This document shows, one piece after another, positions 32,126 through 40,567 of a stretch of DNA of 42,657 nt (the first letter of the stretch is position 1; every line of letters starts with the position of its first letter). Both the position numbers and the translations under genes were made by a program. A model generated the notes under the pieces. It was not told the DNA's origin and did no database searches. It saw only the letters and a list, made by a program, of their open reading frames with translations. Origin of the DNA: a bacterium (GTDB lineage Bacteria; Planctomycetota; Planctomycetia; Gemmatales; Gemmataceae); the NCBI GenBank assembly GCA_017308215.1, contig JAFKFQ010000384.1:1-42657 (forward strand), written 5' to 3'.

Positions 32126-33058
32126 ATGGGTACGCATCGTCGCGCGTCTGCGTTTACGCTGATCGAGTTGTTAGTCGTGATCGCCATCATCGCGATCCTG
32201 ATCGGCCTACTCCTCCCTGCGGTCCAGAAGGTCCGCGAGGCCGCCGCCCGGACCACCTGTATCAACAACCTGAAGCAGCACGGTCTCGGCCTGCACAACT
32301 ACCACGACGCCAACGGCGTGCTGCCGATGGGCTACTCGCAGTACACCTCGGCCGCCCCCTACGAGGGCGCGTGGTCGTGGATGGCGTTCATCCTGCCGTA
32401 CATCGAGCAGGGGAACGTGTGGAACATGGCCAAGACCTTCGCCACCGGCGGCGGCACGAACTGGTACGCCTGGTACAACCCGGCCTGCGCGGTGCAGCAG
32501 AAGATGTTCACCTGTCCGTCCGACTCTCGCGGCCCGCAGCAGTTCACCGCCGACCCGGGCATCAAGGCGCAGTCCCTGACCGGCTACCTCGGCAACGCGG
32601 GTACGACCTCGACCTCGATGGACGGCGTGCTCTTCTACAACTCGAAGATCAAACTCGTGGGGATCACCGACGGCACCAGCAACACCCTGCTCGTCGGCGA
32701 ACGGCCGCCGAACTCGAACCTGGAATTCGGGTGGTACTTCGCCGCCTACGGGTACGACGGCCGCGGCACCGGCGACTGCGTGATGTCGTCCAACGACCTG
32801 GCCATCGCCGACTACTTCATCACCAACTACTCGGCCTCGCCGAACCTCCCGTGCAACGGGACCAACGCGCAGAAGATCGGCCTCCAGCCGGGCAACCCGA
32901 ACGTCGGGTGCGACGCCGCCCACTACTGGAGCTTCCACACCGGCGGGTCGCTGTTCCTGATGGGCGACGGGTCGTGCCGGTTCGTCCGCTACTCGAGCAA
33001 CAGCGTCATCCCGGCCATGTCCACCCGGGCCGGGGGTGAGGTGGCCAACACCGACTGA
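32126..33058 (+). CDS. DUF1559 pseudopilin-like protein (H-x9-DG)
   Basis: The protein has 310 aa. A prepilin-like leader MGTHRRASA precedes [16 protein letters not shown] and [13 protein letters not shown]. The family segment NNLKQHGLGLHNYHDANGVLP follows, then TDGTSNTLLVGERP in the middle, and near the end HTGGSLFLMGDG gives a full H-x9-DG motif (His, nine residues, Asp-Gly). It is exported and likely surface-exposed; function unknown. The ATG at 32126 is chosen from the leader; an upstream in-frame extension has no matching sequence. Two tiny lipoproteins follow, a pairing often seen with this family. Confidence 0.87.
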   Translation: MGTHRRASAFTLIELLVVIAIIAILIGLLLPAVQKVREAAARTTCINNLKQHGLGLHNYHDANGVLPMGYSQYTSAAPYEGAWSWMAFILPYIEQGNVWNMAKTFATGGGTNWYAWYNPACAVQQKMFTCPSDSRGPQQFTADPGIKAQSLTGYLGNAGTTSTSMDGVLFYNSKIKLVGITDGTSNTLLVGERPPNSNLEFGWYFAAYGYDGRGTGDCVMSSNDLAIADYFITNYSASPNLPCNGTNAQKIGLQPGNPNVGCDAAHYWSFHTGGSLFLMGDGSCRFVRYSSNSVIPAMSTRAGGEVANTD

Positions 33059-33070
33059 CCGCGCCCGGCG

Positions 33071-33099
33071 GCGCGCCGGCCGCGGTGCGGCCGGCGCGC
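33071..33099. terminator. GC-rich stem-loop after DUF1559 gene
   Basis: GCGCGCCGGCC and GGCCGGCGCGC form a perfect 11-bp stem with a 7-base loop, 12 bp past the stop. There is no U-tract, so termination strength is uncertain. Confidence 0.45.
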
Positions 33100-33141
33100 G
33101 GCGCCGGTTCCCCACGTCTCGACACCACTCGGATGGACGAC

Positions 33142-33321
33142 ATGAAGCGTGCATTGCTTGCGACCGTGGTCGCAATGGGGGTCGCGGTCGTCGTCGGTTG
33201 CGGCTCGGACCCCGCCCCGCCCGTCGCGCCGGCGGCGGCGAACGGCGGCCCACCGCCGAAGGACTCCGGCGCGGGCGGCGGTGCGAAGAAGGGGTCGCGG
33301 ATTCCCGCCAACCCCAAGTAG
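33142..33321 (+). CDS. Small lipoprotein 1
   Basis: This 59-aa protein starts MKRALLATVVAMGVAVVVG and has Cys20 as a lipobox site (VVGC). The mature part is Pro/Ala/Gly-rich and low-complexity, ending KKGSRIPANPK. An in-frame ATG nine bases upstream would add an acidic MDD head that fits a signal peptide poorly. Planctomycete DUF1559 genes are often followed by such proteins. Function unknown. Confidence 0.6.
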   Translation: MKRALLATVVAMGVAVVVGCGSDPAPPVAPAAANGGPPPKDSGAGGGAKKGSRIPANPK

Positions 33322-33354
33322 CCCACACCCCATATCACGATCGGACATTGACTC

Positions 33355-33534
33355 ATGAGACGTGCGTTGACGCCCCTCGCGGTCTCGCTCGGGTGCGCGG
33401 TTTCGGTGGGGTGCTCGCAGAAGCCGCCGAACGACCCGCCGCCCCCGCCCCAGCACTCGGGCATGGACAAGGGGTCGAAGGAGGAGCGCCCGGTGCCCCC
33501 GAAAGCGGAACCACGGGCTACGGAGAAGGAGTGA
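33355..33534 (+). CDS. Small lipoprotein 2
   Basis: This 59-aa protein starts MRRALTPLAVSLGCAVSVG with Cys20 as likely lipidation site (SVGC). The mature part has a Pro run and many Lys and Glu. It lies 33 bp after lipoprotein 1, has the same length and signal design, and may be a diverged copy or simply the same architecture. No family is recognised. Confidence 0.55.
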   Translation: MRRALTPLAVSLGCAVSVGCSQKPPNDPPPPPQHSGMDKGSKEERPVPPKAEPRATEKE

Positions 33535-33594
33535 GCCGCGGTCGGCATGGCGGTTGCGTAACCTTCGGGTGGCCGTTTCGCCCGGAGGTACGCG

Positions 33595-33825
33595 ATGAAC
33601 AAGAAGCACCACGGCGGCCCGGCGCCGGTCCCGCCCGGGAACCGTCCGCACGCCGGTCCGGGCATTGGGACCGACGCCGAGGACGTGAACCCGGTGGACA
33701 CCGGCGAGGCGTTCGCCGACCAGGATCCCAAGCGCCGCCTCGGCGGCTACGGTACGACGGGGGAGCACCCGCTCCAGCAGCCGAGTGCCCTGAACGACGG
33801 CGGCAGCGCCAGCCGCACGGGCTGA
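33595..33825 (+). CDS. Small soluble protein, unknown
   Basis: The product is 76 aa, Gly/Pro/Asp-rich and without membrane segment: MNKKHHGGPAPVPP, then GIGTDAEDVNPVDTGEAFADQDPKRR. A good GGAGG lies 7 bases before the ATG. It looks disordered except for a short acidic centre. No family is recognised; the ribosome binding site and lack of overlap support it as a gene. Confidence 0.5.
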   Translation: MNKKHHGGPAPVPPGNRPHAGPGIGTDAEDVNPVDTGEAFADQDPKRRLGGYGTTGEHPLQQPSALNDGGSASRTG

Positions 33826-33836
33826 CCACCTGCCGA

Positions 33837-35069
33837 TCACGCCCCCCGCTCGCCGGGGGGCGTCTCCTTGCGCTCCGCGCCCGCCGCCTCCGACGGCGGG
33901 AACCATGCCTCCAGCATCGAGAAGTCGTCGTCGAGCGTCTCGGCTCCGGCCAGCGCCCGCGAGTGGGCGAGCTGGCGGTCGAGCATGTCGTCCTGCCCCA
34001 TCAGCCCGCCGAGGAAGGTGATGAAGTCCTCGAACGGCCACATCTGCCGCTTCTCGACTATGTCGATCTCGAACACCCCGTCACTGAACACCACCAGCCG
34101 CGCGCCCGACGGCACCGGCACCGTCTTGTTCTCGTAGGGCATCCCCGGCATCATGCCGGCCGCCGGGCCGTCGGCGACCAACTGCTCGACCTGCCCGGCG
34201 CTCCACAGCAGCGCGGGCGGGTGGCCGGCGTTGCAGAACGTGAGCGTGCGGTCGGTCGGGCGGTAGACGCCGTACCAGATGGTGAAGTACTTGCCGTCCT
34301 GCCGGTCCATCGGGAACGAGTCGTTGAGCCGGGAGACGACGGCCGCGGCGTCTCGCAGGTCCGTGTCGGGGAGAGACTTCGCCATGAGCAGGTTGCCGAC
34401 CGACACCGCTAGGAGCGCCGACCCGACGCCGTGCCCGCTGACGTCCAGGAGGAAGACGGCGAGGTGGTCGGGGTCGAGCCAGTGGTGGCCGAACATGTCG
34501 CCGGCGAGCTGCGTGGACGGCACGAACCGCCAGTCGGTGCGGACCGGCCCGGTGGTGAGCTTGGGCGGCAGGAGCGAGCGGACGTACCGCGCCGCCTGCC
34601 GCAGCTCGGCGGCGAGCTCTCTCTGGCTCTCGGCGAGCTGCCGATACGCCTCGTTCCGCTCCAGCAGCGCCGTGTAGCCGCGCGAGTGGTACTTCACGCG
34701 GGCGATCACTTCGAGCCGGTCGGGGAGCTTCACCATGTAGTCGTTCGCCCCGAGCGCGAACGCCCGTGCCTTGATGACCGGCTCCTCCTTGCTGGACAAC
34801 ACGACGAGCGGCACGTCGCGGGTGGCGGGGTTGGCGCGGAAGAACTTGACGAGGAGCAGCCCGTCCACGTCGGGCATGACGAGGTCTTGCAGCACGACCG
34901 TCGGGCGGAACACGGCGGCCGCGTCGAGTGCGGCGGCGGGGTCGGGGCAGAACTCGAACGCCACGTCCGGTTCGTCGGCGAGCATCGCGCGGACCGTCTG
35001 GCCGACGATGGGCTGGTCGTCCACGAGGAGGACGCGCACGGGGGCCGGGTCGGAGTCAGGGGCAGTCAT
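33837..35069 (-). CDS. Response regulator with PP2C (RsbU/SpoIIE-type) phosphatase output
   Basis: The protein has 410 aa. A receiver domain (residues 10-130) has acidic Asp17-Asp18, phospho-acceptor Asp62 (LQDLVMPDVDG), Ser92 and Lys114 (conserved switch residues). A short helical linker (135-170) leads to a serine phosphatase domain with LAGDMF (Asp191), LLDVSGHGVGSAL (Asp209), CNAGHPPALL, VFSDGVFE and DDDFSMLEAWF, all metal-site motifs of the PP2C/RsbU class. Such proteins act on anti-anti-sigma factors or other partners when phosphorylated. No cognate histidine kinase is adjacent. It is divergent from the next gene with 73 bp between. Confidence 0.88.
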   Translation of the reverse strand: MTAPDSDPAPVRVLLVDDQPIVGQTVRAMLADEPDVAFEFCPDPAAALDAAAVFRPTVVLQDLVMPDVDGLLLVKFFRANPATRDVPLVVLSSKEEPVIKARAFALGANDYMVKLPDRLEVIARVKYHSRGYTALLERNEAYRQLAESQRELAAELRQAARYVRSLLPPKLTTGPVRTDWRFVPSTQLAGDMFGHHWLDPDHLAVFLLDVSGHGVGSALLAVSVGNLLMAKSLPDTDLRDAAAVVSRLNDSFPMDRQDGKYFTIWYGVYRPTDRTLTFCNAGHPPALLWSAGQVEQLVADGPAAGMMPGMPYENKTVPVPSGARLVVFSDGVFEIDIVEKRQMWPFEDFITFLGGLMGQDDMLDRQLAHSRALAGAETLDDDFSMLEAWFPPSEAAGAERKETPPGERGA

Positions 35070-35142
35070 GTGCCGTCCGGGGAGGCGAGTCGCCCCTATT
35101 TCACCCCGGTAAGATGGCGAAGGGAAGGGGAGGAGTCCGATC

Positions 35143-36054
35143 GTGACGGCGGGACCGGCGGCACAACCGATTCGACCGCGCCAACCCTACGCGGTGGTGC
35201 GCACGGAGTGGGAGGCCGCCCGCTCTGCGTATCTGGCACGCGTCCGGCCGCTCGCCGACGACCGCACGCGCCGCGCCGGCCGCGGCGAGAAGCACCCGGT
35301 CCACGACTTCCTTTTCGAGTACTACTCGTTCCGCCCCGCCCACCTGTTGCGCTGGACGCCCGGTGCCGACGTCCTCCTCGTCGGGGCGACCCGCGCCGAC
35401 ACCGCGTGGAACGAGTTCGTGCCGGCCGACGGCGGGCTCGTCCTGCCCGCGGCCGCGTTTCCCGCCCAGCGCGTCGAGTACCTGCGCTGGGCCACGGACT
35501 ACCTCGCGGCCGTGGCGGGGCGCGAGCCGTCGTTCGCGTGCCTGGGGCTGCACGAGTGGGCGATGGTGTACCGCGACCCGAACGTGCGCCACCCGTACGT
35601 GCCGCTGCGCTTGTCGCGGGCCGAGACCGACGCGGTCGTCGAGGGCCAGCCACTCCGCTGCACACACTATGACGCCTTCCGCTTCTTCACGGCGGAGGCG
35701 GTGCCCCGGAACCGCGTGGCCCTGACGCGCGTCGCTACCAGCGAGCATGACCAGCCGGGGTGCATCCACGTCACGATGGACCTGTACCGGTTCGCGTACA
35801 AGGTGGCGCCGTTCTGCCCGTCCGACGTGGTGGCCGACGCCTTCGAGCTGGCCGCCGCGGCGCGGGCGATCGACATGCGGGCGAGTCCCTACGACCTGAC
35901 GGGTTTCGGCTACGCGCCGATCCGCGTCGAGACGAAGGACGGCCGCGAGGAGTACGTCGAATACCAGCGCGACCTGGCGGCGCGGGCGGCGCCGGTGCGG
36001 GAGCGGGTCCGGGCGGTGTACGCGCGGCTGCTGGCGGCGGTCACTCCGGGTTGA
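35143..36054 (+). CDS. Conserved protein, possible '3-methyladenine DNA glycosylase'-labelled family
   Basis: The protein has 303 aa. The segment GRGEKHPVHDFLFEYYSFRPAHLLRWTPG (residues about 46-74) is distinctive and matches what I recall of an actinobacterial and planctomycete family labelled 3-methyladenine DNA glycosylase. I cannot see a helix-hairpin-helix or the AAG-type active site, so that label may be misleading. Other conserved-looking parts are LGLHEWAMVYR and CTHYDAFRFFT, then QPGCIHVTMDLYRFAYKVAPF. It is rich in His and Tyr. No pathway context helps: a GT39 gene follows on the same strand after 32 bp. Confidence 0.5.
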   Translation: MTAGPAAQPIRPRQPYAVVRTEWEAARSAYLARVRPLADDRTRRAGRGEKHPVHDFLFEYYSFRPAHLLRWTPGADVLLVGATRADTAWNEFVPADGGLVLPAAAFPAQRVEYLRWATDYLAAVAGREPSFACLGLHEWAMVYRDPNVRHPYVPLRLSRAETDAVVEGQPLRCTHYDAFRFFTAEAVPRNRVALTRVATSEHDQPGCIHVTMDLYRFAYKVAPFCPSDVVADAFELAAAARAIDMRASPYDLTGFGYAPIRVETKDGREEYVEYQRDLAARAAPVRERVRAVYARLLAAVTPG

Positions 36055-36086
36055 CGCCGCCCCCGCACCTTGCGTAGAAGCCCCGG

Positions 36087-37715
36087 ATGCACCCGGGAAT
36101 CGCACCACCCGTCGTCAACCGCTGCGCCCCGGCCGTGCGCCGCGTCGAGGTCGTGGCCACGGCGCCGCGGCCGTTCCCGGCAACGCTCGTCGCCACGCTC
36201 CTCATCCTCGGCTGGGTCGCTCTCGGCCTCGCGTACCTCGGCTGGTTCTGCCCGCTCGACCTGTCGCCGGACGAGGCGCACTACTGGCACTGGTCGCGCC
36301 GGCTCGACTGGAGTTACTACAGCAAGGGACCGCTGGTCGCGTGGCTGATCCGCGGCAGCTGCGAGCTGTTCGGCACGTCGGCGTTCGCGGTGCGCGTGCC
36401 GGCGGTGTTGTCGAGTGCGGCGCTGCTGGCGGCGGTGTTCGTGCTGGCGCGCGACGCGCTCCGCGACGGGCGCGCGGCGGTGGCGGTGGTGGCGGTGGCG
36501 ATGACGCTCCCGCCCGTGACGGCGGCGTCCGTGCTGATGACCATCGACCCGCCGTTCCTCGCCTGCTGGGCGTGGGCGCTAGTCGGTGTAATGCGCGGCG
36601 TCGAGCGCCGCGCGCCGCGCTGGTGGCTCGTCGCCGGCGTCTGCTCCGGGCTCGGCGTGCTGGCAAAGTACCCGATGCTGCTGTTGCCCGCGGCCGTGCT
36701 TGGCTTCCTTCTCGCTCGCCGCCGCGACGAACTCCGGCGCCCCGGCATCTGGCTGTTCCTCGCGCTCACGGCGCTCGGCCTGCTCCCGATCGTGGTGTGG
36801 AACGCGGCGCACGACTGGGTTTCGCTCCGCCACACGCTCGGGCAGAGCGGCGTCGGCGACGGGGTGAAGCCGCGGCCGGTCGAGTGGCGGAACCCGCTCG
36901 GGTTCGTCGCCACGCAGGCCGGCGTGCTGCTCGGGACCGGCTTCGCCGCGTTCGCCGCCGCCGGGTACGCCTTCCGCCGCGCCGCCGACCCCCGGCTGTC
37001 ACTGCTGTGGTGGGCGGCGGTGCCGGTGTGGGGCCTGTTCCTCGCGGCGAGCCTGCGCAACCCCGGTCAGCCGAACTGGCCGGCGGCGGCGTACGTCGGC
37101 GGGCTGGTGCTGGCGGCGGCGTGGGTCCGCGGCCGCGGGCTGAGGCGGGTCGTGGTCGGCACCGCGGTCGTGGGGCTGGTCGGGAGCGTGAGCCTCCGCT
37201 TCCCGGCGGTGTGGCTTCCCGTACTCGTCCAACTCACCGCGGCGCCGACCGAGACGAACCCGACGCCGGTCCGCCGCCTCGACGCGACCGCGCGACTCCG
37301 CGGCTGGCGGACGCTCGCGGCCGAGGTGGATCGAGTCCGTGAGCGGGTGGAACGCGAGACGGGCCGCGACCCGGTGCTCGCGGCGACGCGCTGGACCACG
37401 CCGGGTGAACTGTCCTTCTATTGCCGCGGGCGGCCGGAGGCGTACTCGTTCGGCCCGGCGCTGGAAGACCGCTCCAGCCAGTACGACCTGTGGCGCCCGA
37501 ACCCGACGGCCGACGCGCAAGCCTTCCGCGGGCGCACGTTCATTTACGTCGGGGAGGCCATCCCGGCCGCCGACCGGGTCTTCGACCGCGTGGAAGCGCC
37601 GTTCCGGGTGGTGCACGCGGAGCAGGGGATTCCGGTGTCGGTCTGGACGGTCTGGGTGATGCACGGATTCCGCGGATTTCCCGAAGGATACCGGCTCACC
37701 CGTCCGACTTACTGA
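36087..37715 (+). CDS. GT39-family (ArnT/PMT-like) membrane glycosyltransferase
   Basis: This 542-aa integral membrane protein has about 10 hydrophobic segments from residue 33 to 390. The first loop carries LSPDEAHYWHWSRRLDWSYYSKGPLVAW with Asp62-Glu63, the acidic pair typical of GT39 polyprenyl-phosphate-sugar transferases. The C-terminal part is soluble (residues about 395-542, EVDRVRERVERETG and CRGRPEAYSFG). It would move a sugar from a lipid carrier to protein or lipid outside the membrane. It may share a transcript with the preceding gene. A GT4 gene lies nearby on the other strand. Confidence 0.82.
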   Translation: MHPGIAPPVVNRCAPAVRRVEVVATAPRPFPATLVATLLILGWVALGLAYLGWFCPLDLSPDEAHYWHWSRRLDWSYYSKGPLVAWLIRGSCELFGTSAFAVRVPAVLSSAALLAAVFVLARDALRDGRAAVAVVAVAMTLPPVTAASVLMTIDPPFLACWAWALVGVMRGVERRAPRWWLVAGVCSGLGVLAKYPMLLLPAAVLGFLLARRRDELRRPGIWLFLALTALGLLPIVVWNAAHDWVSLRHTLGQSGVGDGVKPRPVEWRNPLGFVATQAGVLLGTGFAAFAAAGYAFRRAADPRLSLLWWAAVPVWGLFLAASLRNPGQPNWPAAAYVGGLVLAAAWVRGRGLRRVVVGTAVVGLVGSVSLRFPAVWLPVLVQLTAAPTETNPTPVRRLDATARLRGWRTLAAEVDRVRERVERETGRDPVLAATRWTTPGELSFYCRGRPEAYSFGPALEDRSSQYDLWRPNPTADAQAFRGRTFIYVGEAIPAADRVFDRVEAPFRVVHAEQGIPVSVWTVWVMHGFRGFPEGYRLTRPTY

Positions 37716-37764
37716 TTCAGCCCGTCCGGTGGAACCGGGCGGTTCACATACAGGGTTTTCGCCC

Positions 37765-37962
37765 GTGGGGAACTACGCGGTCGAGTGTGCGAGTTGCGGG
37801 CTCCGGTGGCAGAGGCCCGGTTCGCTGTCCGCGCACGAGGGGCAGTCCGTCGAGAGCCGGCCGTGCCCGAAGTGCGGCGCCTACACGCTCGGCTGTGCCG
37901 AGGTGCGCCCGGTCGTGCGGAAGTTCCGCGCCCGGCCGGCGCTCGGCCGTGTCGCCGCCTGA
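37765..37962 (+). CDS. Small zinc-ribbon protein
   Basis: The product starts at a GTG (VGNYAVECASCGLRW) and is 65 aa; an in-frame GTG at 37729 would add 12 residues. Two Cys pairs, CASC and CPKC, 24 residues apart, form a rubredoxin-like zinc site, and a basic tail follows. Its stop is 2 bp from the converging GT4 stop. Function unknown. Confidence 0.5.
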   Translation: MGNYAVECASCGLRWQRPGSLSAHEGQSVESRPCPKCGAYTLGCAEVRPVVRKFRARPALGRVAA

Positions 37963-37963
37963 G

Positions 37964-39238
37964 TTACCCACTTCTCCCGGCCGGCTTCCGCCGGCCGGCG
38001 AGCATTTCGTGCCGCACCAGCGCCAGTTTGTCCGCCCAGCGAAACTCTGCGCCGACGCGCTCGCGCCCCACGGTGCCGAGCCATTCTCGTAACCGTTCGT
38101 CGCCGACGAGCCGGCCGAGTTGGTCCGCCAGTCCGGCGATGGCGCCGCAGCGCGCCTGTAACCCGTCGATCCCGTCGCGCACCAGCTCCGCCGGGCCGCC
38201 GGCGCGGTAGACGAGGTTCGGCTTGGCGTTCGCCCACGCCTCCAGCAGCACCAGCCCGAACGAGTCCGACCGCGACGGAAGCGCGAAGGCGTCGATGCCG
38301 GCGAAGAAGTCGCGCTTCTGCGCGTCGGTGATCGGGCCGAGCGTTCTGACCCGGTTGCGGTGCGGAAAACGCTCCCAGAAGGCGAGAAAGTTCGGCATCT
38401 CGGGGCCGGCGAGGACGACGCGGAACGCCTTCCCCGCGTCCCACAGGCGCGCCGCGGCGGAGAGCAGATCGACCGTCCCCTTTTCGACACTGGCGTTCGC
38501 CAGGTGCCCGACCACGACCTCGTCGTCAACACCCCACGCCGCCCGCGCCGCCGCCCGGTCGCCGCCGGTGCATTCCGCGGGATCGACGCCGAGCCCCTGA
38601 ACGACGACGCGCTCGGGCGGGGCGCCGATCGACACCGCGGTGTCGCGTTCGAGGTGTGTCTGCACGAACACGCGGTCGGCCTGTCGCAGGAGCCAGCGGA
38701 GGTGCGGTCTCGTGTACTGGCGGCGGGTGCGGTCGTTCGGGTCGTCGGGGTCGCCGGTGTGGAGGAACGGTGTGAGGAAGAACGGCACGCCGTGGCGCCG
38801 CGCGAGGCGCAGCCCGCACGCGACCGGGAACGAGTACGGGAACGCCGTGGCGTGGACCGCGTCGAGCGGGCCGTCGAACCGCCCGGCCGCGCGCCACATC
38901 GCGGGGCAGACGGGGTTGCACGGCGCCGTCAGGCACTGCCAGCGGCGGACGGGCAGGAGCGACGCGGCCTTCAACACGTAACGGCGGCCGGGGAACGTGA
39001 GCGGCGCGAAGCGGCGGACCGGGCCGACGATTTCCGCCGGCCGGCGCGAACCTTCCCACATCTCGGCGAGTCCGACGGCGGTACTCGTGACCACCGTTAC
39101 CGCGTCGCCGCACGCCGTCAGGTGGTCGGTGAGGCGGGCGAAGTACGCCTCGCTCCCGCCGACGGCGGGCGGGTAGCGCTGGACGAAGTGGGCGACGTGC
39201 AGCCCCGACGTAGGATGACCCACGGTCCCGCCGTTCAC
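37964..39238 (-). CDS. Glycosyltransferase family 4 protein
   Basis: This 424-aa GT-B enzyme is cytosolic or membrane-bound peripherally. The N-terminal domain has the family's VGGSEAYF motif (26-33). The C-terminal domain has VVVGHLANASVEKGT (start of the nucleotide-sugar domain), VVLAGPEMPNF, and SDSFGLVLLEAWANAKP (about 337-353), the E-x7-E region with Asp in place of the first Glu. It transfers a sugar from a nucleotide donor to a glycan or lipid. The start lies in the 27-bp gap to the divergent aminotransferase gene. It is probably part of surface polysaccharide or glycoprotein synthesis. Confidence 0.85.
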   Translation of the reverse strand: MNGGTVGHPTSGLHVAHFVQRYPPAVGGSEAYFARLTDHLTACGDAVTVVTSTAVGLAEMWEGSRRPAEIVGPVRRFAPLTFPGRRYVLKAASLLPVRRWQCLTAPCNPVCPAMWRAAGRFDGPLDAVHATAFPYSFPVACGLRLARRHGVPFFLTPFLHTGDPDDPNDRTRRQYTRPHLRWLLRQADRVFVQTHLERDTAVSIGAPPERVVVQGLGVDPAECTGGDRAAARAAWGVDDEVVVGHLANASVEKGTVDLLSAAARLWDAGKAFRVVLAGPEMPNFLAFWERFPHRNRVRTLGPITDAQKRDFFAGIDAFALPSRSDSFGLVLLEAWANAKPNLVYRAGGPAELVRDGIDGLQARCGAIAGLADQLGRLVGDERLREWLGTVGRERVGAEFRWADKLALVRHEMLAGRRKPAGRSG

Positions 39239-39265
39239 TCACGAACCCCCGCCGGGGGGAGCGAC

Positions 39266-40459
39266 ATGATCCGCACCTCGAAGCTGGCCGCGTCGATTCA
39301 GCCGTCCGCCACGATAGCCGCGGGGGCGAAGGCCCGTCAACTCAGGGCCGCGGGCGTGAAAGTGTACGACTTCAGCCTCGGCGAGCCGGACTTCGACACG
39401 CCCAAGCACATCTGCGACGCCGCCGAGGCGGCCGCCCGCGGCGGGCAGACGCACTACACGCCCACCGCCGGCACGGCCGAGGTGAAGGCCGCCATCGTGC
39501 GCTGGTACAAGCGGCTCTACGGGTACGAGTTCGGCCCGGAGAACGTCATTGTCTCGAACGGCGCCAAGCACTCGCTGCACAACGCCCTCGCCGCCGTCGT
39601 CGGCCCCGGCGAGGAGGTCGTCATTCCGTCGCCGTACTGGGTCAGCTACTCGGACCTCGTGGCGATGACCGGCGCGACGCCGGTGCTGGTCCACACCACG
39701 GCGGCGAGCGGGTTCAAGATGAGCCCGGCGCAGCTGACGGCGGCGCTCACGCCGCGCACGCGGGTGCTGATGCTCAACTCGCCGTGCAACCCGACCGGCA
39801 CCGTCTACAGCCGCGCCGAGATCGAGGCGCTGGTGACCGCGCTGCCCGAAGACGTCGCCATCCTCAGCGACGAGATCTACGAGCAGCTCACCTACGGCAC
39901 CGCGTCGCCGACGTGCGTCGCCACGCTGAAGCCGGGGCTGAAGGACCGCGTCATCACCGTCAGCGGTGCGAGCAAGAGCTACGCCATGACCGGCTGGCGG
40001 ATGGGCTGGTGCATCGCCCCGGCGGCCGTGGTGAAGGCGATGGACACGATCCAGAGCCAGGAGACGAGCTGCCCGTCGAGCGTCAGCCAGGCGGCACTCA
40101 TCGCCGCGCTCGACGGCCCCCAGGAGTGCGTCGCCGAGATGCGGAAGGAGTTCGCCGGCCGCCGCGAGCTCACGCTCGATCTGCTCGGCGCGATTCCCGG
40201 CCTCAAGCTCCCGAACCCGGAGGGCGCCTTCTACGCCTTCTTCGACGTGTCGAGCTACTTCGGGAAGACGTTCGGCGGCAAGCCGGTGACCGACTCGCTG
40301 TCGTTCTGCACGGCGCTGCTGGAGCAGGCGCACGTGAACCTCGTGCCCGGCTCGGCGTTCGGCGCCGAGGGCTTCGCCCGCATGTCGTTCGCCACCGGCC
40401 GCCCGACGATCGAGGCGGGGCTGGCGAAGCTGCGCGAGTGGCTGGCCGGGGCCGAGTAG
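39266..40459 (+). CDS. PLP-dependent aminotransferase, aspartate class I
   Basis: This 397-aa cytosolic enzyme moves amino groups between aspartate-type amino acids and 2-oxo acids. It has the class I signs: LGEPDFDTP (38-46), GAKHSL (99-104), NSPCNPTGTV (171-180) with Asn175, SDEIYE with Asp202 and Tyr205, and SGASKSYAMTGWRMGW with PLP lysine Lys237. It most resembles thermophilic/subgroup Ib aspartate or aromatic aminotransferases. The ATG at 39266 follows GGGGGAG; the frame is open far upstream, but that part lies antisense to the GT4 gene. Confidence 0.92.
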   Translation: MIRTSKLAASIQPSATIAAGAKARQLRAAGVKVYDFSLGEPDFDTPKHICDAAEAAARGGQTHYTPTAGTAEVKAAIVRWYKRLYGYEFGPENVIVSNGAKHSLHNALAAVVGPGEEVVIPSPYWVSYSDLVAMTGATPVLVHTTAASGFKMSPAQLTAALTPRTRVLMLNSPCNPTGTVYSRAEIEALVTALPEDVAILSDEIYEQLTYGTASPTCVATLKPGLKDRVITVSGASKSYAMTGWRMGWCIAPAAVVKAMDTIQSQETSCPSSVSQAALIAALDGPQECVAEMRKEFAGRRELTLDLLGAIPGLKLPNPEGAFYAFFDVSSYFGKTFGGKPVTDSLSFCTALLEQAHVNLVPGSAFGAEGFARMSFATGRPTIEAGLAKLREWLAGAE

Positions 40460-40567
40460 TGGACGGTGGGGTGGGTAGTGGACAGTTGAAGCCAACCGCG
40501 ACTTCCTTGTTGCGGTGCCCGGGTGTGCGGTAATCTGTTCACTGCCCACTGCTCACTGGTCCGAGCC

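Noticed and set aside
38360..39265. Upstream extension of the aminotransferase
   Set aside because: It lies antisense to the GT4 gene and reads as low-quality Arg/Gly sequence; the family start is at 39266.
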